A model generated the notes under the pieces. That model had not been told where the DNA came from. It ran no database searches and saw nothing but the letters and a program-made list of their open reading frames with translations. This document shows positions 48,801 through 54,015 of a stretch of DNA of 64,000 nucleotides, piece by piece. Origin of the DNA: Heligmosomoides polygyrus polygyrus (Eukaryota; Nematoda; Chromadorea; Rhabditida; Heligmosomidae); the NCBI GenBank assembly GCA_947396885.1, contig OX377203.1:30197253-30261252 (forward strand). The letters are read 5' to 3'. The translations under genes and the position numbers were made by a program. Within the stretch, counting starts at the first letter, position 1, and each line of letters opens with the position of its first letter.

Positions 48801-49327
48801 GCAATTTAGCGGAGAAAATACAGCAGAAATCCCTGGTAGCGAGGCGAAATGTTACACCAAATCGCTTGATAAGCCGCGATATCGGGAATTCAGCTGTATT
48901 TTCTCGGCTAAATTGCTGTAAATCATTAATGAATCCGGTCCCAGAACTGCCTGATAGGTCCGGTACGTCCCTATCCCCATGTAGGCCACATTAGTGCGCA
49001 ACTGGCCCTGCCATGGCGGGTCTCGTTTCTTTTCGGGCCCAGTATTATCCTCATTCTTCCATGCTTCTGCTTGATCTTTCACTGCTTTCGTTTTGATTTT
49101 TGAAGTTGTTTGCACCCCCCCCCCCCACCCACCGCCCATTGATTCAGTCATGAAAATAACGAAAACAAGTAAAACGTATGGATAAAGACTGACGTGCAGT
49201 TAAGTAAACTCACATCATTCGAATTGTGGTCCATGACGGCGAAGTAAAACACAACACATATCCAGACGACAGGTACCAGTATGAATATCTTGAAGAATAG
49301 CGAACGTTTCCGCGCCGGTAACAACAT
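15722..49327 (-). CDS. gly-5: Polypeptide N-acetylgalactosaminyltransferase, whole split gene (15 exon positions, 3 alternatives at position 13)
   Basis: This enzyme starts mucin-type O-glycosylation by moving GalNAc from UDP-GalNAc to Ser/Thr of proteins in the Golgi. The joined exons give a type II membrane protein of 617-620 residues, close to what I recall for C. elegans GLY-5 (about 626). Order: short basic tail, signal anchor (residues ~14-31), stem (~33-120), GT27 catalytic domain (~160-480) with the metal-binding D-S-H at 263-265, the WGGENLE segment at 371-377 and histidines 396 and 399, then a ricin-type lectin domain of alpha, beta and gamma repeats (487-620). All junctions are GT-AG and in phase. 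Three alternative alpha exons favour gly-5, which is alternatively spliced in C. elegans. Introns range from 47 bp to 10 kb and are full of transposons. The start of exon 2 is the least certain boundary. Confidence 0.9.
16565..16693 (-). CDS. gly-5: gly-5 exon 14: lectin beta repeat
   Basis: It encodes residues 524-566. It starts Y-W, completing the QxW of the alpha repeat, continues [15 protein letters not shown] and [15 protein letters not shown], the beta repeat with its own Q-E-W. Acceptor TGTTTAG, donor CAG|GTGCAG, phase 0 at both ends. Confidence 0.93.
16700..18180 (-). other. gly-5 intron sequence, nothing recognised
   Basis: Part of the intron between alternative exon 13c and exon 14. 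No repeat with clear borders and no further lectin-like exon were found. Confidence 0.5.
18185..18440 (+). repeat. Dispersed MITE (CCAACCAAGCC family), intact copy in intron
   Basis: It carries GTCGCGTGCACC, GGTTCGGATTCCC, GGCCAACCAAGCCTTCC, TTGGTACCAGACTTGT and ends near GACATCCTGTAGAAGTAGAA. At least seven copies are found in this window. GGTTCGGATTTCC resembles a pol III box B, but the family also has inverted ends, so its class is unclear. Confidence 0.65.
18943..19044 (-). CDS. gly-5: gly-5 alternative exon 13c: lectin alpha repeat
   Basis: It encodes 34 residues beginning LRNAGGG, with CLDYASH, then FGLYQCHNQ and GGNQ at the end. Acceptor CTGTGCAG, donor GTTTGA, phase 0 on both sides. 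It lies 3.5 kb beyond 13b and 2.2 kb before exon 14. It is too short to show up as an open frame by length and was found by looking for the reverse complement of the GGNQ end. Confidence 0.85.
19480..20400 (-). pseudogene. RTE-like reverse-transcriptase relic in gly-5 intron
   Basis: Minus-strand frames show the RT domain in pieces: [41 protein letters not shown] (near 20060-20150), [17 protein letters not shown] and the catalytic F-A-D-D in [12 protein letters not shown] (about 19840-19850), then C-terminal remains down to about 19480. Stops and frameshifts separate the pieces. It is of the same general class as the intact LINE but a different, older lineage. It lies upstream of alternative exon 13c, in the same sense as gly-5. 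Confidence 0.75.
21720..22275. repeat. Partial copy of the AT-rich 21-bp-repeat family
   Basis: It has GTTGCGCCATGCACTTG, the AAAATTTTATAAAATTTC segment and a terminal GTGAAAATGGCATATATCG. It sits beside alternative exon 13b in the gly-5 intron. Confidence 0.45.
22529..22633 (-). CDS. gly-5: gly-5 alternative exon 13b: lectin alpha repeat
   Basis: It encodes 35 residues beginning LRSHAA, with CVDSAVGE, then VTPYPCHEQ and GGNQ at the end. Acceptor GTTTTCAG, donor GTTTGC, phase 0 on both sides. It is a second version of the alpha repeat, only 47 bp downstream of 13a. This is the version I recall as closest to the usual GLY-5 lectin sequence; that comparison is from memory. Confidence 0.88.
22681..22791 (-). 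CDS. gly-5: gly-5 alternative exon 13a: lectin alpha repeat
   Basis: It encodes 37 residues beginning VRNLGG, with CLD, then VGLYGCHG and GGNQ at the end. This is the alpha repeat of a ricin-type lectin domain; the final Q becomes the Q of the QxW motif when joined to Y-W of exon 14. Acceptor GTTGAG, donor GTAGGC, phase 0 on both sides, so it is interchangeable with 13b and 13c. Confidence 0.88.
22850..22895. repeat. CA-rich microsatellite next to exon 13a
   Basis: An imperfect CACACGCACACACA run in the intron about 60 bases upstream (on the gene strand) of exon 13a; on that strand it reads as a GT repeat, which can affect splicing. Confidence 0.6.
23049..23233. mobile_element. Palindromic MITE, GATTCATCAACG family, copy 1
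   Basis: Ends GGCCGGATTCATCAACGG and TTAACAAATCCTGCCCC are inverted; next to them CTTACAGCAATTTAACGG is mirrored. It lies upstream of alternative exon 13a. Confidence 0.6.
23446..24015. mobile_element. MITE with GGATCCGACGCCGACTCGG ends, carrying a nested MITE
   Basis: Inverted ends (ATTGGATCCGACGCCGACTC at left, mirrored by GCGTCGGCTCTAATGTTG) enclose an element otherwise like 26388-26745. The stretch 23712-23873 is absent from that copy and is itself a separate palindromic MITE. Confidence 0.65.
23712..23873. mobile_element. Palindromic MITE, GATTCATCAACG family, copy 2 (nested)
   Basis: Inverted ends GGCCCAGATTCATCAACGAC and GTCGTTGATGAATCTGGCCC are perfect for 20 bases. It interrupts the MITE at 23446-24015. 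Confidence 0.7.
24020..25510 (-). other. gly-5 intron 12, nothing recognised
   Basis: Unique-looking intron sequence. I looked for a fourth alpha exon (reverse complement of a GGNQ end at a GT donor) and found none here. Confidence 0.45.
25516..26311. mobile_element. 796-bp palindromic element (intron 12)
   Basis: The two halves are inverted copies around 25914. Ends: GTCTTAATGCTTCTGGGCTA and TAGTGGAACAAC inward, mirrored by GTTCCACTATAACAAACCTG and AATAAGAC. A partial relative lies at 10690-11065. Non-coding. Confidence 0.75.
26388..26745. mobile_element. MITE of the GGATCC-ended family, uninterrupted copy
   Basis: It has perfect 15-bp inverted ends TGGCCAGTAGACGTT and AACGTCTACTGGCCA. The interior aligns by eye with 23446-24015 outside the nested part. 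Confidence 0.65.
27176..28227. mobile_element. Hairpin MITE with mariner-type ends, copy 1 (gly-5 intron 12)
   Basis: It is 1052 bp and almost entirely one inverted repeat: arms of about 500 bp meet near 27700. Ends are CTAGGTTGTCCCATAAGTC and GACTTATGGGACAACCTAA, flanked by TA. No coding capacity. Open frames in it are palindrome shadows. Confidence 0.85.
28500..28855. repeat. Half copy of the AT-rich 21-bp-repeat family (intron 12)
   Basis: It contains GTATGGCGCAGTCAC, AAATTTTATAAAATTTC and a run ending GTGAAAATGGTATAG, as in the complete copies. It lies just beyond the hairpin MITE at 27176-28227. Confidence 0.5.
28860..30840 (-). other. gly-5 intron 12, nothing recognised
   Basis: Short frames only. 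GTGCATGGCGCAATC near 30436 shows a scrap of the AT-rich foldback family. Confidence 0.45.
30844..31242. mobile_element. 400-bp palindromic element (intron 12)
   Basis: The arms carry GTTTGGTATAAATTTCTTTATTGCG on the left and its inverse on the right; further matches include CAGAAACGTCGCGTCTA. The centre is near 31043. The open frames at 30743-31193 are shadows of this. Confidence 0.65.
32789..32917 (-). CDS. gly-5: gly-5 exon 12: linker between catalytic and lectin domains
   Basis: It encodes residues 444-486: [16 protein letters not shown], then [15 protein letters not shown], the standard end of the GT27 domain, and a short linker ending K-G-E. Acceptor TTTCAG, donor GTACGT, phase 0 at both ends. 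The intron that follows is 10 kb, the longest in the gene. Confidence 0.95.
33216..34300. mobile_element. Hairpin MITE with mariner-type ends, copy 2 (gly-5 intron 11)
   Basis: It is 1085 bp, TA-flanked on both sides (33214-33215, 34301-34302). It has the same ends (TTAGGTTGCCCCATAAGTCC) and the same arm sequence as the copy at 27176. Confidence 0.85.
34645..34744 (-). CDS. gly-5: gly-5 exon 11: end of the catalytic domain
   Basis: It encodes residues 411-443 ([16 protein letters not shown]), a helix conserved in the family, followed by [10 protein letters not shown]. Acceptor TTCCAG, donor GTAAGC, phase 0 out. Intron 11 downstream contains a hairpin MITE. Confidence 0.95.
34806..34891 (-). 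CDS. gly-5: gly-5 exon 10: catalytic domain
   Basis: It encodes residues 382-409 and includes [15 protein letters not shown]; histidine 396 in CSHVGH is a conserved ligand of the active site. Acceptor TCCCTAG, donor AG|GTAACA, phase 2 out. It is flanked by introns of 66 and 61 bp. Confidence 0.95.
34958..35075 (-). CDS. gly-5: gly-5 exon 9: GalNAc-T motif
   Basis: It encodes residues 343-381, from [12 protein letters not shown] through the family signature D-I-W-G-G-E-N-L-E (369-377), which contacts the sugar nucleotide and the acceptor. Acceptor GTTTAG, donor GTGTGC, phase 0 out. Confidence 0.95.
35219..35325 (-). CDS. gly-5: gly-5 exon 8: catalytic domain
   Basis: It encodes residues 307-341, with the conserved [12 protein letters not shown] block and the I-D-P-V segment before the S-P-T-M-A-G-G loop. 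Acceptor TTCTAG, donor AG|GTGGGT, phase 2 out. It follows the LINE-bearing intron 7. Confidence 0.95.
36617..36631. repeat. Left target-site duplication of the LINE
   Basis: ACAGAGCTGGAGAGG is repeated exactly at 39776-39790, bracketing the LINE. Confidence 0.85.
36635..36700 (+). promoter_or_regulatory. tRNA-like head with pol III box A and box B at the LINE 5' end
   Basis: TTAGCCTAGTGG (about 36640-36651) matches the type 2 box A consensus. GATTCGACTCC (36685-36695) matches box B, 33 bases later, a normal tRNA spacing. GAGCCG at the start can pair with CGGCTC after box B like an acceptor stem, although the other arms do not fold well. A similar head stands at 45648-45715. Confidence 0.55.
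36711..39755 (+). CDS. LINE endonuclease-reverse transcriptase (RTE-like), intact
   Basis: The single protein is about 1014 residues from the ATG at 36711; the frame is open from a GTG at 36648. Domains: an APE-type endonuclease with LQETRW (start near 37029), GDMNGH (near 37347) and a final S-Q-H-R-P-L block in place of SDH; a reverse transcriptase with GPDGVP (near 38350), LDLEKAYD and the catalytic Y-A-D-D at 38988-38999; then the C-terminal [10 protein letters not shown] region common in RTE proteins. There is no stop or frameshift, so it may still be active. It nicks target DNA and copies its RNA into the break. The true start may be the ATG at 36711 or 36777. Confidence 0.9.
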   Translation: MPCKNCKNGNGSSVRPRLTGRLMEKPRHKTMITSRNRISVKARTSPGSGAKNPRPSSVVSMRGLPRAERPRLKKLVRLGTLNVGTLTGRSREVADLMKRRRIQVLCLQETRWKGAKAKEIGEGVKLYYNGEDTKRNGVGIAVAESLKDSVAAVQRINDRIMSLRLDTKEGYWTIMSVYAPQTGCSEHDKDDFYLSLEEAIRSVPEGDYLSIAGDMNGHVGSGRRGVERVHGGKGIGLVNPDGERILDLAIAHDLAVCSTFFAKRESQKVTYASGGRRTEVDHILVRRAALKTVRNVKVIPGEDVASQHRPLVADLSIPLPTRPKVRTEPRIRWWRLRGSERNELRRAVLEADLPDPAGPVNETWRRVAETILRCAKETLGETKGGARGNKSAWFWNEEVQAAVKRKKEAYKLWQKTRAPEHLTAYRKLKRLAKTAVAKAKNAEMDALYEKLDGPEGEKFAIRLAKARHRASLDIRVVKTVKSADGRVLRKPVEVRRWEEYFKELLNEEFPRREAEEEQPTEGPIPPWTQEEVRKAIRKMKLGKEAGPDGVPVEAWKVLGDLGINWLTQFLNRITKEGKMPDDWRNSTIVPIFKQKGDASECSNYRGIKLISHTMKIYERLVDSRLREMVPISQVQWGFMPERSTTDAIFIARQVMEKYREKRKPCYLAFLDLEKAYDRLARTVIWNALRGRGVPERLITVIRDMYEGSKAAIRTPHGVTRKVDITVGVHQGSALSPFLFLLTLDFIVNHLEKGPLRTILYADDIALVADNQEELEEKVQLWQRALADNGLRLNVKKTKFISSEQCAGSILDCQGETIEKVEEFRYLGSDLSEEGSVDQAVRGRINAAWLKWRESTGILCDRRCSRTLKGKLYRTVVRPALLYGSECWALGKAQERQLHAAEMRMLRWACGWTRRDRVRNEDVRAVMKTAPIQLKMREQRLRWYGHVLRRPEDHPTRLALDYEAPGKRPRGAPRKRWKDVIKRDLAEVGATADDALDRMRWRQITRTADPATARD
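39776..39790. repeat. Right target-site duplication of the LINE
   Basis: Exact copy of the 15-bp sequence at 36617-36631. Confidence 0.85.
40050..40156 (-). CDS. gly-5: gly-5 exon 7: catalytic domain
   Basis: It encodes residues 272-306 (W-I-E-P-L-L-D-R-I ... [11 protein letters not shown]), strongly conserved in GalNAc-transferases. Acceptor TTTTCAG, donor AAG|GTCTGC, phase 0 out. The following 4.7-kb intron carries the full-length LINE. Confidence 0.95.
40213..40365 (-). CDS. gly-5: gly-5 exon 6: catalytic DxH motif
   Basis: It encodes residues 221-270. [19 protein letters not shown] leads into the metal-binding D-S-H at 263-265 followed by CEC. These residues coordinate Mn2+ and UDP-GalNAc in the family. 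Acceptor TTCCAG, donor GTCCGT; phase 1 in, phase 1 out. Only 56 bp separate it from exon 7. Confidence 0.96.
40490..41396. mobile_element. AT-rich foldback element with 21-bp repeats in its arms (intron 5)
   Basis: The left arm (40490-40620) and right arm (41230-41396) are inverted copies of imperfect 21-bp units such as AAATTGGACACTTTTCAAATC. The inner part has AAATTTTATAAAATTTC-like segments and a conserved GTGCATGGCGTAATC near 40998. Non-coding. Confidence 0.65.
41665..41843 (-). CDS. gly-5: gly-5 exon 5: nucleotide-sugar binding part of the GT domain
   Basis: It encodes residues 161-219 with one base on each side. Conserved motifs VVVCFHNE (about 175-182) and ILVDDFSD (207-214) mark the Rossmann-like GT-A half that binds UDP. 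Acceptor TGTTTAG, donor GTAGTC. Intron 5 downstream is 1.3 kb and contains a palindromic repeat. Confidence 0.95.
42030..43240 (-). repeat. Dispersed MITE (CCAACCAAGCC family) split by a hairpin MITE
   Basis: The end GATGTGCCACGCATTCTA at 42036-42053 breaks at its TA and resumes at 42995 (CTTTGACGGGATGATGCAGAGG), continuing to GGCTTGGTTGGGCTGG and AATCAAATTCG near 43185. Confidence 0.65.
42054..42994. mobile_element. Hairpin MITE with mariner-type ends, copy 3 (gly-5 intron 4)
   Basis: It is 941 bp; the right arm lacks about 130 bp near its outer end. TA stands on the left and TT on the right. It is inserted inside another MITE whose halves are at about 42030-42053 and 42995-43240. Confidence 0.85.
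43360..43860. repeat. Partial copy of the AT-rich 21-bp-repeat family (intron 4)
   Basis: Left-arm units (AAATCAAACTGAACAT and similar) and the TTTTTTCAAAAATTTTAAACCCAC segment match the complete copies. No right arm was found. Confidence 0.4.
44180..44298 (-). CDS. gly-5: gly-5 exon 4: start of the catalytic domain
   Basis: It encodes residues 121-159 plus two bases. It carries the family signature [10 protein letters not shown] followed by HRTLPE. The acceptor is a nematode-type TTTCAG directly before AAG-TTG-TCG; the donor is GA|GTAAGT, phase 2, completed by the first base of exon 5. Confidence 0.93.
44480..44593 (-). CDS. gly-5: gly-5 exon 3: stem to catalytic junction
   Basis: It encodes residues 83-120, containing the G-E-K-G-E-A-V segment that stands where most GalNAc-transferases have 'PGxxGKPV' just before the catalytic domain. 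Acceptor ATTACAG, donor GTGAGT, phase 0 on both sides. It is separated from exon 2 by only 90 bp. Confidence 0.8.
44684..44815 (-). CDS. gly-5: gly-5 exon 2: stem
   Basis: It encodes residues 39-82, a polar Pro/Lys/Glu-rich stem (ends KDADKSGEA). Phase 0 at both sides; donor GTTGGT. The acceptor is taken as CTTGCAG before ATG-CAC. A second acceptor, TTACCAG, 12 bases upstream would add L-R-L-Q in the same frame (exon start 44827). This is the least conserved part of the family, so the left border and even the exon itself are less certain than the rest. Confidence 0.6.
45645..45790 (+). repeat. tRNA-like head repeat related to the LINE 5' end
   Basis: It contains a box A-like GTTAGCCGAGCAGTG and box B GGTTCGACTCCC, then a segment with GAGAATGGCAAC and CGTCAGGCCCAGG that matches the LINE sequence just after its head. 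It then diverges. It could be a SINE, or a severely truncated relative of the LINE. It sits in gly-5 intron 1, antisense. Confidence 0.5.
45992..46887 (+). mobile_element. Internally deleted mariner element with intact ends
   Basis: The element is 896 bp, bounded by TA target duplications at 45990-45991 and 46888-46889. The inverted repeats start TTAGGGAGG and end CCCCTAA and share GGGGCAAAAGTAATGA. A normal mariner is about 1.3 kb; here the 5' third, encoding the DNA-binding domain, is missing. It lies in gly-5 intron 1. Confidence 0.85.
46167..46817 (+). pseudogene. Mariner transposase, catalytic part only
   Basis: This open frame of 216 codons covers the DDE domain: first Asp in Q-D-E-K-Y, second in F-D-N-A-A-P-H, third in C-D-Y-H-Y-F with exactly 34 residues between the last two (D34D, the mariner signature). 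The typical P-H-P-P-Y-A-P-D block precedes the third Asp. The helix-turn-helix region is absent, so it cannot make a working transposase alone. The ATG used is internal. Confidence 0.85.
47350..48345. repeat. Tandem array of a roughly 112-bp unit with palindromic ends
   Basis: Six direct units begin with CTGAGCGACGAAAGCAGTT near 47680, 47793, 47907, 48047, 48159 and 48271; one inverted unit lies at 47390-47515. Each ends in a palindrome TTCTGCGCTC-(TTC or GAA)-GAGCGCAGAA. Single pieces of the unit also stand at about 12720-12870 and 63300-63345. The long open frame of 244 codons across the array is an artefact. Confidence 0.8.
48410..48720 (-). repeat. Probable tRNA-derived SINE, second copy
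   Basis: On the minus strand: TGGCGCTACTGGCAGG as a weak box A and GGAGGTTTGGATCTCC as box B, followed by GATTTTTGCATTTCATC and GTCTACACAATTCTTCGG. It follows the tandem array in gly-5 intron 1. Confidence 0.45.
48775..48942. mobile_element. Palindromic MITE, GATTCATCAACG family, copy 3
   Basis: Ends GGAGCCGGATTCATCAACGA and TTAATGAATCCGGTCCC; ACAGCAATTTAGC is mirrored by TAAATTGCTGT. Confidence 0.65.
49214..49327 (-). CDS. gly-5: gly-5 exon 1: cytoplasmic tail and signal anchor
   Basis: It encodes residues 1-38. The ATG at 49327-49325 opens a short basic tail (KR at 7-8), then about 18 hydrophobic residues ([19 protein letters not shown] region) typical of a Golgi type II signal anchor. 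The exon ends in phase 0 at a GTGAGT donor. The start was chosen because it is the first ATG before the anchor and sits 25 bases after a possible splice acceptor. Confidence 0.82.
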
Positions 49328-49351
49328 GACTGAGCGCCGACTGCCGCCGAG

Positions 49352-49354
49352 GCT
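49352..49354 (-). promoter_or_regulatory. Possible spliced-leader trans-splice acceptor upstream of gly-5
   Basis: On the minus strand a pyrimidine-rich run ends in CTGCAG, with the AG at 49354-49353, 25 bases before the gly-5 ATG. Nematode genes are often trans-spliced to SL1 at such a place. No transcript evidence is available here, so it is only a candidate; an upstream non-coding exon would look the same. Confidence 0.3.
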
Positions 49355-49939
49355 GCAGAATTAGGGAATAGCGGAGAAGGGAGTGAGCAGAGGTATTGCC
49401 AGCAGCACTAGTGGCCGTAGCAGCAGTCCAGACCAGCGGCAACAGAGGTGCGGACTCGGATCGGCGACGGTTCTCGACCTCCCACTGCCTCCGCTCTCGG
49501 TAGAATAGCCTCCACTTGCCGTATCTGCTGCCTGAATCCGGAACTTGTGAACGCGGGTCGACAACTTAATCGAAGGATATCGGAAGAGTCGACACAGAAA
49601 CGCCGATAACTGTTCATACTACTACGTTTGTGCGTGATATTCAGACAGGAGCCGCTTGGATGAGAAGCAGGGAAAAGGACGAGCAAAAAGAAAGAAGGAT
49701 GGGCGAGCAACAGACAAGGAAAGGAAGCAGAACACAGCGCAGAGGCCGATGCGTTTCACGCAAAATTGTAACAGTCTGAAAATCACTGGTCTGTGCTACA
49801 GCCACTGGATGTGTTTATGAGTATAAATGGATTCCTATGTCTCTGTGGTTAGTGGAAAGGTGAAGGGAAACAATCTTCGCGTACCCAAGGTGAGATCAAC
49901 GCTTGTGATTGAAAGGAAACCGCAGTCATATCACGTTCT

Positions 49940-50800
49940 CGTCAAAATGGCCACTTTTCACGTCAAATTGGACACTCTTCTAAATAAGCCTAACGCGTTT
50001 GAAATCAAACTGATTGTGAGTATCTTCCAAATCAAAACGAGCTCCTTGCACATTAAACTGCACTTCCCAAAAAGGTTGGAATATTTTTTTTGTTCAGGGA
50101 AAATATTAGCATAACTTTCTTTGAAGACCCAATAAGTGAACACACTGTTTGAAATTTTATAAAAATTTTATTTCTTGAAAAAAAATATTTTAAAGCTTGT
50201 TTTAAAGAGCAGAAAGGCGACTTTTTTATGCCAAAATAAGGACTGCGCCATGTCCTCGTCCAAAAGATCGTGACTTTTATTCGATTGACAACAACATTTC
50301 TGCTTACATGAAGTTTCACACCTTTCAACGATACAGCAAAAACAATTGCAAAAAACAAAATATCCTCACTTTGGTACTTCGTGTAAGCGGCATTTACTCT
50401 ACCAATGAAAAAAATCGCGATAAGCTTTTCTAGTGCATGGCGCGATCCCGTCTTTTAATGCGCTAAATGATTACTGCCTTTATGCGCTTTAAAACTAAAC
50501 AAAATCTGTTATTTTTTCTTAAACAAAATTTTTATAAAATTATCAGACTCATTCGGGCAGCTGAACTAAAAAAATCCAAAGAAAGTTATATCCAATTTTC
50601 CTTGATTAACAAACAATTGTAACGATCTTGAAAAGTCTGAAGGTTAGCCTGCAAGAAGTTGGCTTCGATTCGGAAGATGTTCGCTTTGATTTCGGAAGCA
50701 TCAATTTTGATTAGAAGAGCGTTCATTTCGACGTGAAGTGTCCAATTCGATTTGAAAAGAAGGTTCGACTTGGCGTGAAAATGGTACACATATGTCAAAA
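49940..50800. mobile_element. AT-rich foldback element with 21-bp repeats in its arms
   Basis: Same family as 40490-41396: the left arm starts near GGCCACTTTTCACGTCAAATTGG and the right arm ends GTGAAAATGGTACACATATG. GTGCATGGCGCGATC occurs near 50432. It lies upstream of gly-5. Confidence 0.65.
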
Positions 50801-51565
50801 GACGAACACTTAAGACTGTCCACATGCTTAGTTTCAGGTTTAAGAATTTCCTAGGAAAACTATCCGAAACCCATCTTTTACAATAGAACATGTGGTGATG
50901 TAATTTTCTCATTTTCAACTCATCAATTCATTCTACGATGCGCTTGCAATCACGTCAAGTGAAAGCTAGCAATATACATAAATGCGATAAAACATAGAAA
51001 ACTTATAAAAAGTCTAATTGCAGAAGAAGAAATAGAGACAAAGAAAAAAACTTGATTTTTTAACTACAGTTAGCGCTTTTTGCATCCTGATGTGCGCTGT
51101 ATGTGAATGGCCGCTTTAACAAGTGGAGCGAACGGTAAAAAAAAAAGACGGACCTTAATCAAACAGTTCAGGGTATCTTCAGGGACCTCACTCCCACGCC
51201 GTTTTAATGCAGAGTTCGCTGATTAGTTATAAGGAGTTGTGACTACCGTATAGTGAGTTGGTGTTCTCCCCTTCCTGGCCAGATTATCGATAGTAGCAAT
51301 TCAGTTTCAACGAAGAGAATTGGGAAGGTTTAGATTCAGACTGGTTGGCATTTACGGAACATAAGGCTATATCCAAGGAGGACGACAGAGGCGGCGTCTC
51401 CGTCTATCCGAGCATTAGCGGGAAGGCAACGGTGAGACTAGCGATGCAGCAAAAGTGTCACAGACGTCATACAACGTCGTCGAAATTCAGGAGGCGTGCC
51501 CTGACTAGGTGTCAACTGCTCCCAAGAGATAAAACTTAACGAACAAAGAATGATGTCAGTCAATC

Positions 51566-51835
51566 CCCTCGTGGGATGCACCACGCATTCTACTTCCACG
51601 GGATGTTGTGGAGGACGTTTGAAGGCGTACTTGGCCTACACAACGGATTGCGATGGGCAGCCGATGGACAAGTCAATGTTCTATCCTTCCCAGACAGGTC
51701 TGATGCCAATTCTACGATCCAATGGAAAGCAAGGCTTTGATGGCCTGGGCGAGAAATCCGAACAAAGAACATGGAATCGGGCGCATTCGACGGCACCTCC
51801 TCCAACTGCGCTCACGCACTCATTCGAAAAAATAA
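51566..51835 (-). repeat. Dispersed MITE (CCAACCAAGCC family)
   Basis: It starts GGGATGCACCACGCATTCTA and contains TTCCCAGACAGGTCTGATGCC and AAAGCAAGGCTTTGATGGCC, the inverse of the 18185 copy. Confidence 0.65.
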
Positions 51836-53222
51836 TCAAAAACAAAGCAAAGAACACAGTAGCGTGGAAAAAGGCTGACGGACAAAGTGACGATACTGAC
51901 GATAGAATATGAACAGCATGATCATACACTCGGAGTGTTCATGCCACTTGAAAGCACAAAAACATCAAGAGGAAATCCCTGGTTGGCTGCGAACCCAGTG
52001 GGAATCAAATCACTTCGCATGTAACGCCTGCTTAAACCATTACTTCCCCGCAAAGTTGAGGTATAACAACATCCGCCTGCATTAACATCCTGCCTTATAA
52101 TGCTCAAAAACCTAGTCCGAAACCGAACCCGCCTATCCACAAATACCGTTTTATGGACAACCATCACGCAACAAAAGATGCCATTCACATCGTTATGGTG
52201 GCGTACTCATCAACACTAAATCCTCGTCTCTAGAACACGACCGGTTTTTAGTGGCAAAAACTGTCCGCTCCCACTTAACCATAGATCATTTGAGGTCGAC
52301 CGACACTCGGCACTTCCTGTTCCCCCTTCGGAGCGACGATTCAACGGGAACAGAAATAACGAAAATACTACAAAGCAACCGCAAAGCAACCGCATCAGCA
52401 AAAAAGGTCACCGCCAACTGTAGAGGAGGTTTTACGTGGAGGACATGTTGAAGTAATTACGATGACGGTGAAATTTTAATGAAGGCTCCTGTTTCTTAAG
52501 GCATTGCTGAAGAATAAATACTACACTCTGTCGAATATCTAGTAAAAATATAAAAATCTTCTACACACAAATAGTAAAAGAAGGCGAGAAAAAAGAAAAA
52601 AGAAATAAAACCAGAAAGAGTAAAAGAAACGAGAAAATTAGTGACCATCGAAACAAAGTCGGAAAGAGGTTTGACGGAATAAAACCCAAGGAAGAGCTAC
52701 ATACGCCTTAGAGCAGCTTGTTGACAATTTTAAGAGCAGTTGTCACGATCCTGACAGCAAAGGGATAGGCAGCTGGATAGACGTCACGAAAAGGAGAGCA
52801 ATGGAGCCACGAGTGAATCCGAGAATGTTTTGCACAGACCACCCCTGATCCTCGTAAGAAACGACGGCGCTCTTCGCTAACGAAAAACATGTGGATGGCG
52901 GCATTTAGGTCTTCGGATTGTCGAAAAACCAGAAACACAGACGCCAAGCAACGACCACCGACGGAGACTAAACGCCTAGCGGTGTGTTGAAAACTAATAG
53001 GTCCAATTACATGGGCATGCGCCACGCATTCTGCTCCTACGCGTATTTTTTAATGCGTATCTAGCGAATATAAAGCATTCAGACGATGGGAAGGAGCAGG
53101 GGGAGCTAGACATGGTGGCGCTAGGCGCTAATCGAGCCAAATATCAACACGTGCATCAGAGGAGATTTGCTCTTCTTTTCGAGGGCGCCGCAAATACGTG
53201 TTCTAATTATATGTAGATCACT

Positions 53223-53690
53223 ATGAAATTTACCAGTTATTTGAAATGTATAAATTTCAATTTCAAATTCAATTTATCCCTCTTGAAACCTCTCTTGAAC
53301 ATTCCAAACGTTGGGACTGTGATAATTGTCGACCAAAAAAAGCACACAAATTCTGGAGAAATTAAGACTTATAGCGTTTTACGAACTCTTGCGACAACAT
53401 ATTTTGACAGTATCGCACAAAAAACAATCGCATGGCAACAACCGTCAAAAAATTATCCTAAAAGAGACTTTCCTTTCCTTGCACAAGAAATTAATCCAAA
53501 CTTTTTGTAGAGTTCCTAGTTTAAAGTAGAAGAAGCTCATTTTGATTTGGAAAGGGCTCGCTTTGATTTCAAACTTCTTACGCTAGCTTAGAAGGGGGCA
53601 CAATTTGATTTAAAAAGTACCCAATTTGACGTGAAAAGTGTCCAATTCGAATTAAGATGTCCAATTCAACGTGAAATGGTATATATGTAC
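53223..53690. repeat. Half copy of the AT-rich 21-bp-repeat family
   Basis: The right-arm pattern (repeated TTTGATTTGAAAAG units ending GTGAAATGGTATATATGTAC) is present without a matching left arm. It directly abuts another repeat starting at 53691. Confidence 0.5.
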
Positions 53691-54015
53691 ATTGGATCTG
53701 ACAAAGAATCAGATAATTTAGATCCGCCTTTTCCCCAAATTCCGGATGAATAGATCACGCAGATAACGACATTTTGGAAAAATCCGGATCTTAGTTTAAT
53801 GCAGATGAAGGTGATTTTCACCAAACCGGATTTCCGGATGATTGTAATATATGAATTTGATCAGAAATCCGGCATCAAAAATAAATAAATCCCATCCGAA
53901 AAGACTATTCGATATCCGATCCAAATAAAAACCAGTAACGTGAATCATCTGAAACTCCGTTATATCATCTGATACTCCGGAATGGATTAGTTAAGTGAAA
54001 ATCACGGATCTAACC
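53691..54015. repeat. Diverged copy of the GGATCC-ended MITE
   Basis: It starts ATTGGATCTGACAAAGAATCAGATAA and contains ATCCGGATCTTAG, GATTTTCACC and several ATCCGA motifs as in the other two copies. Confidence 0.5.
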
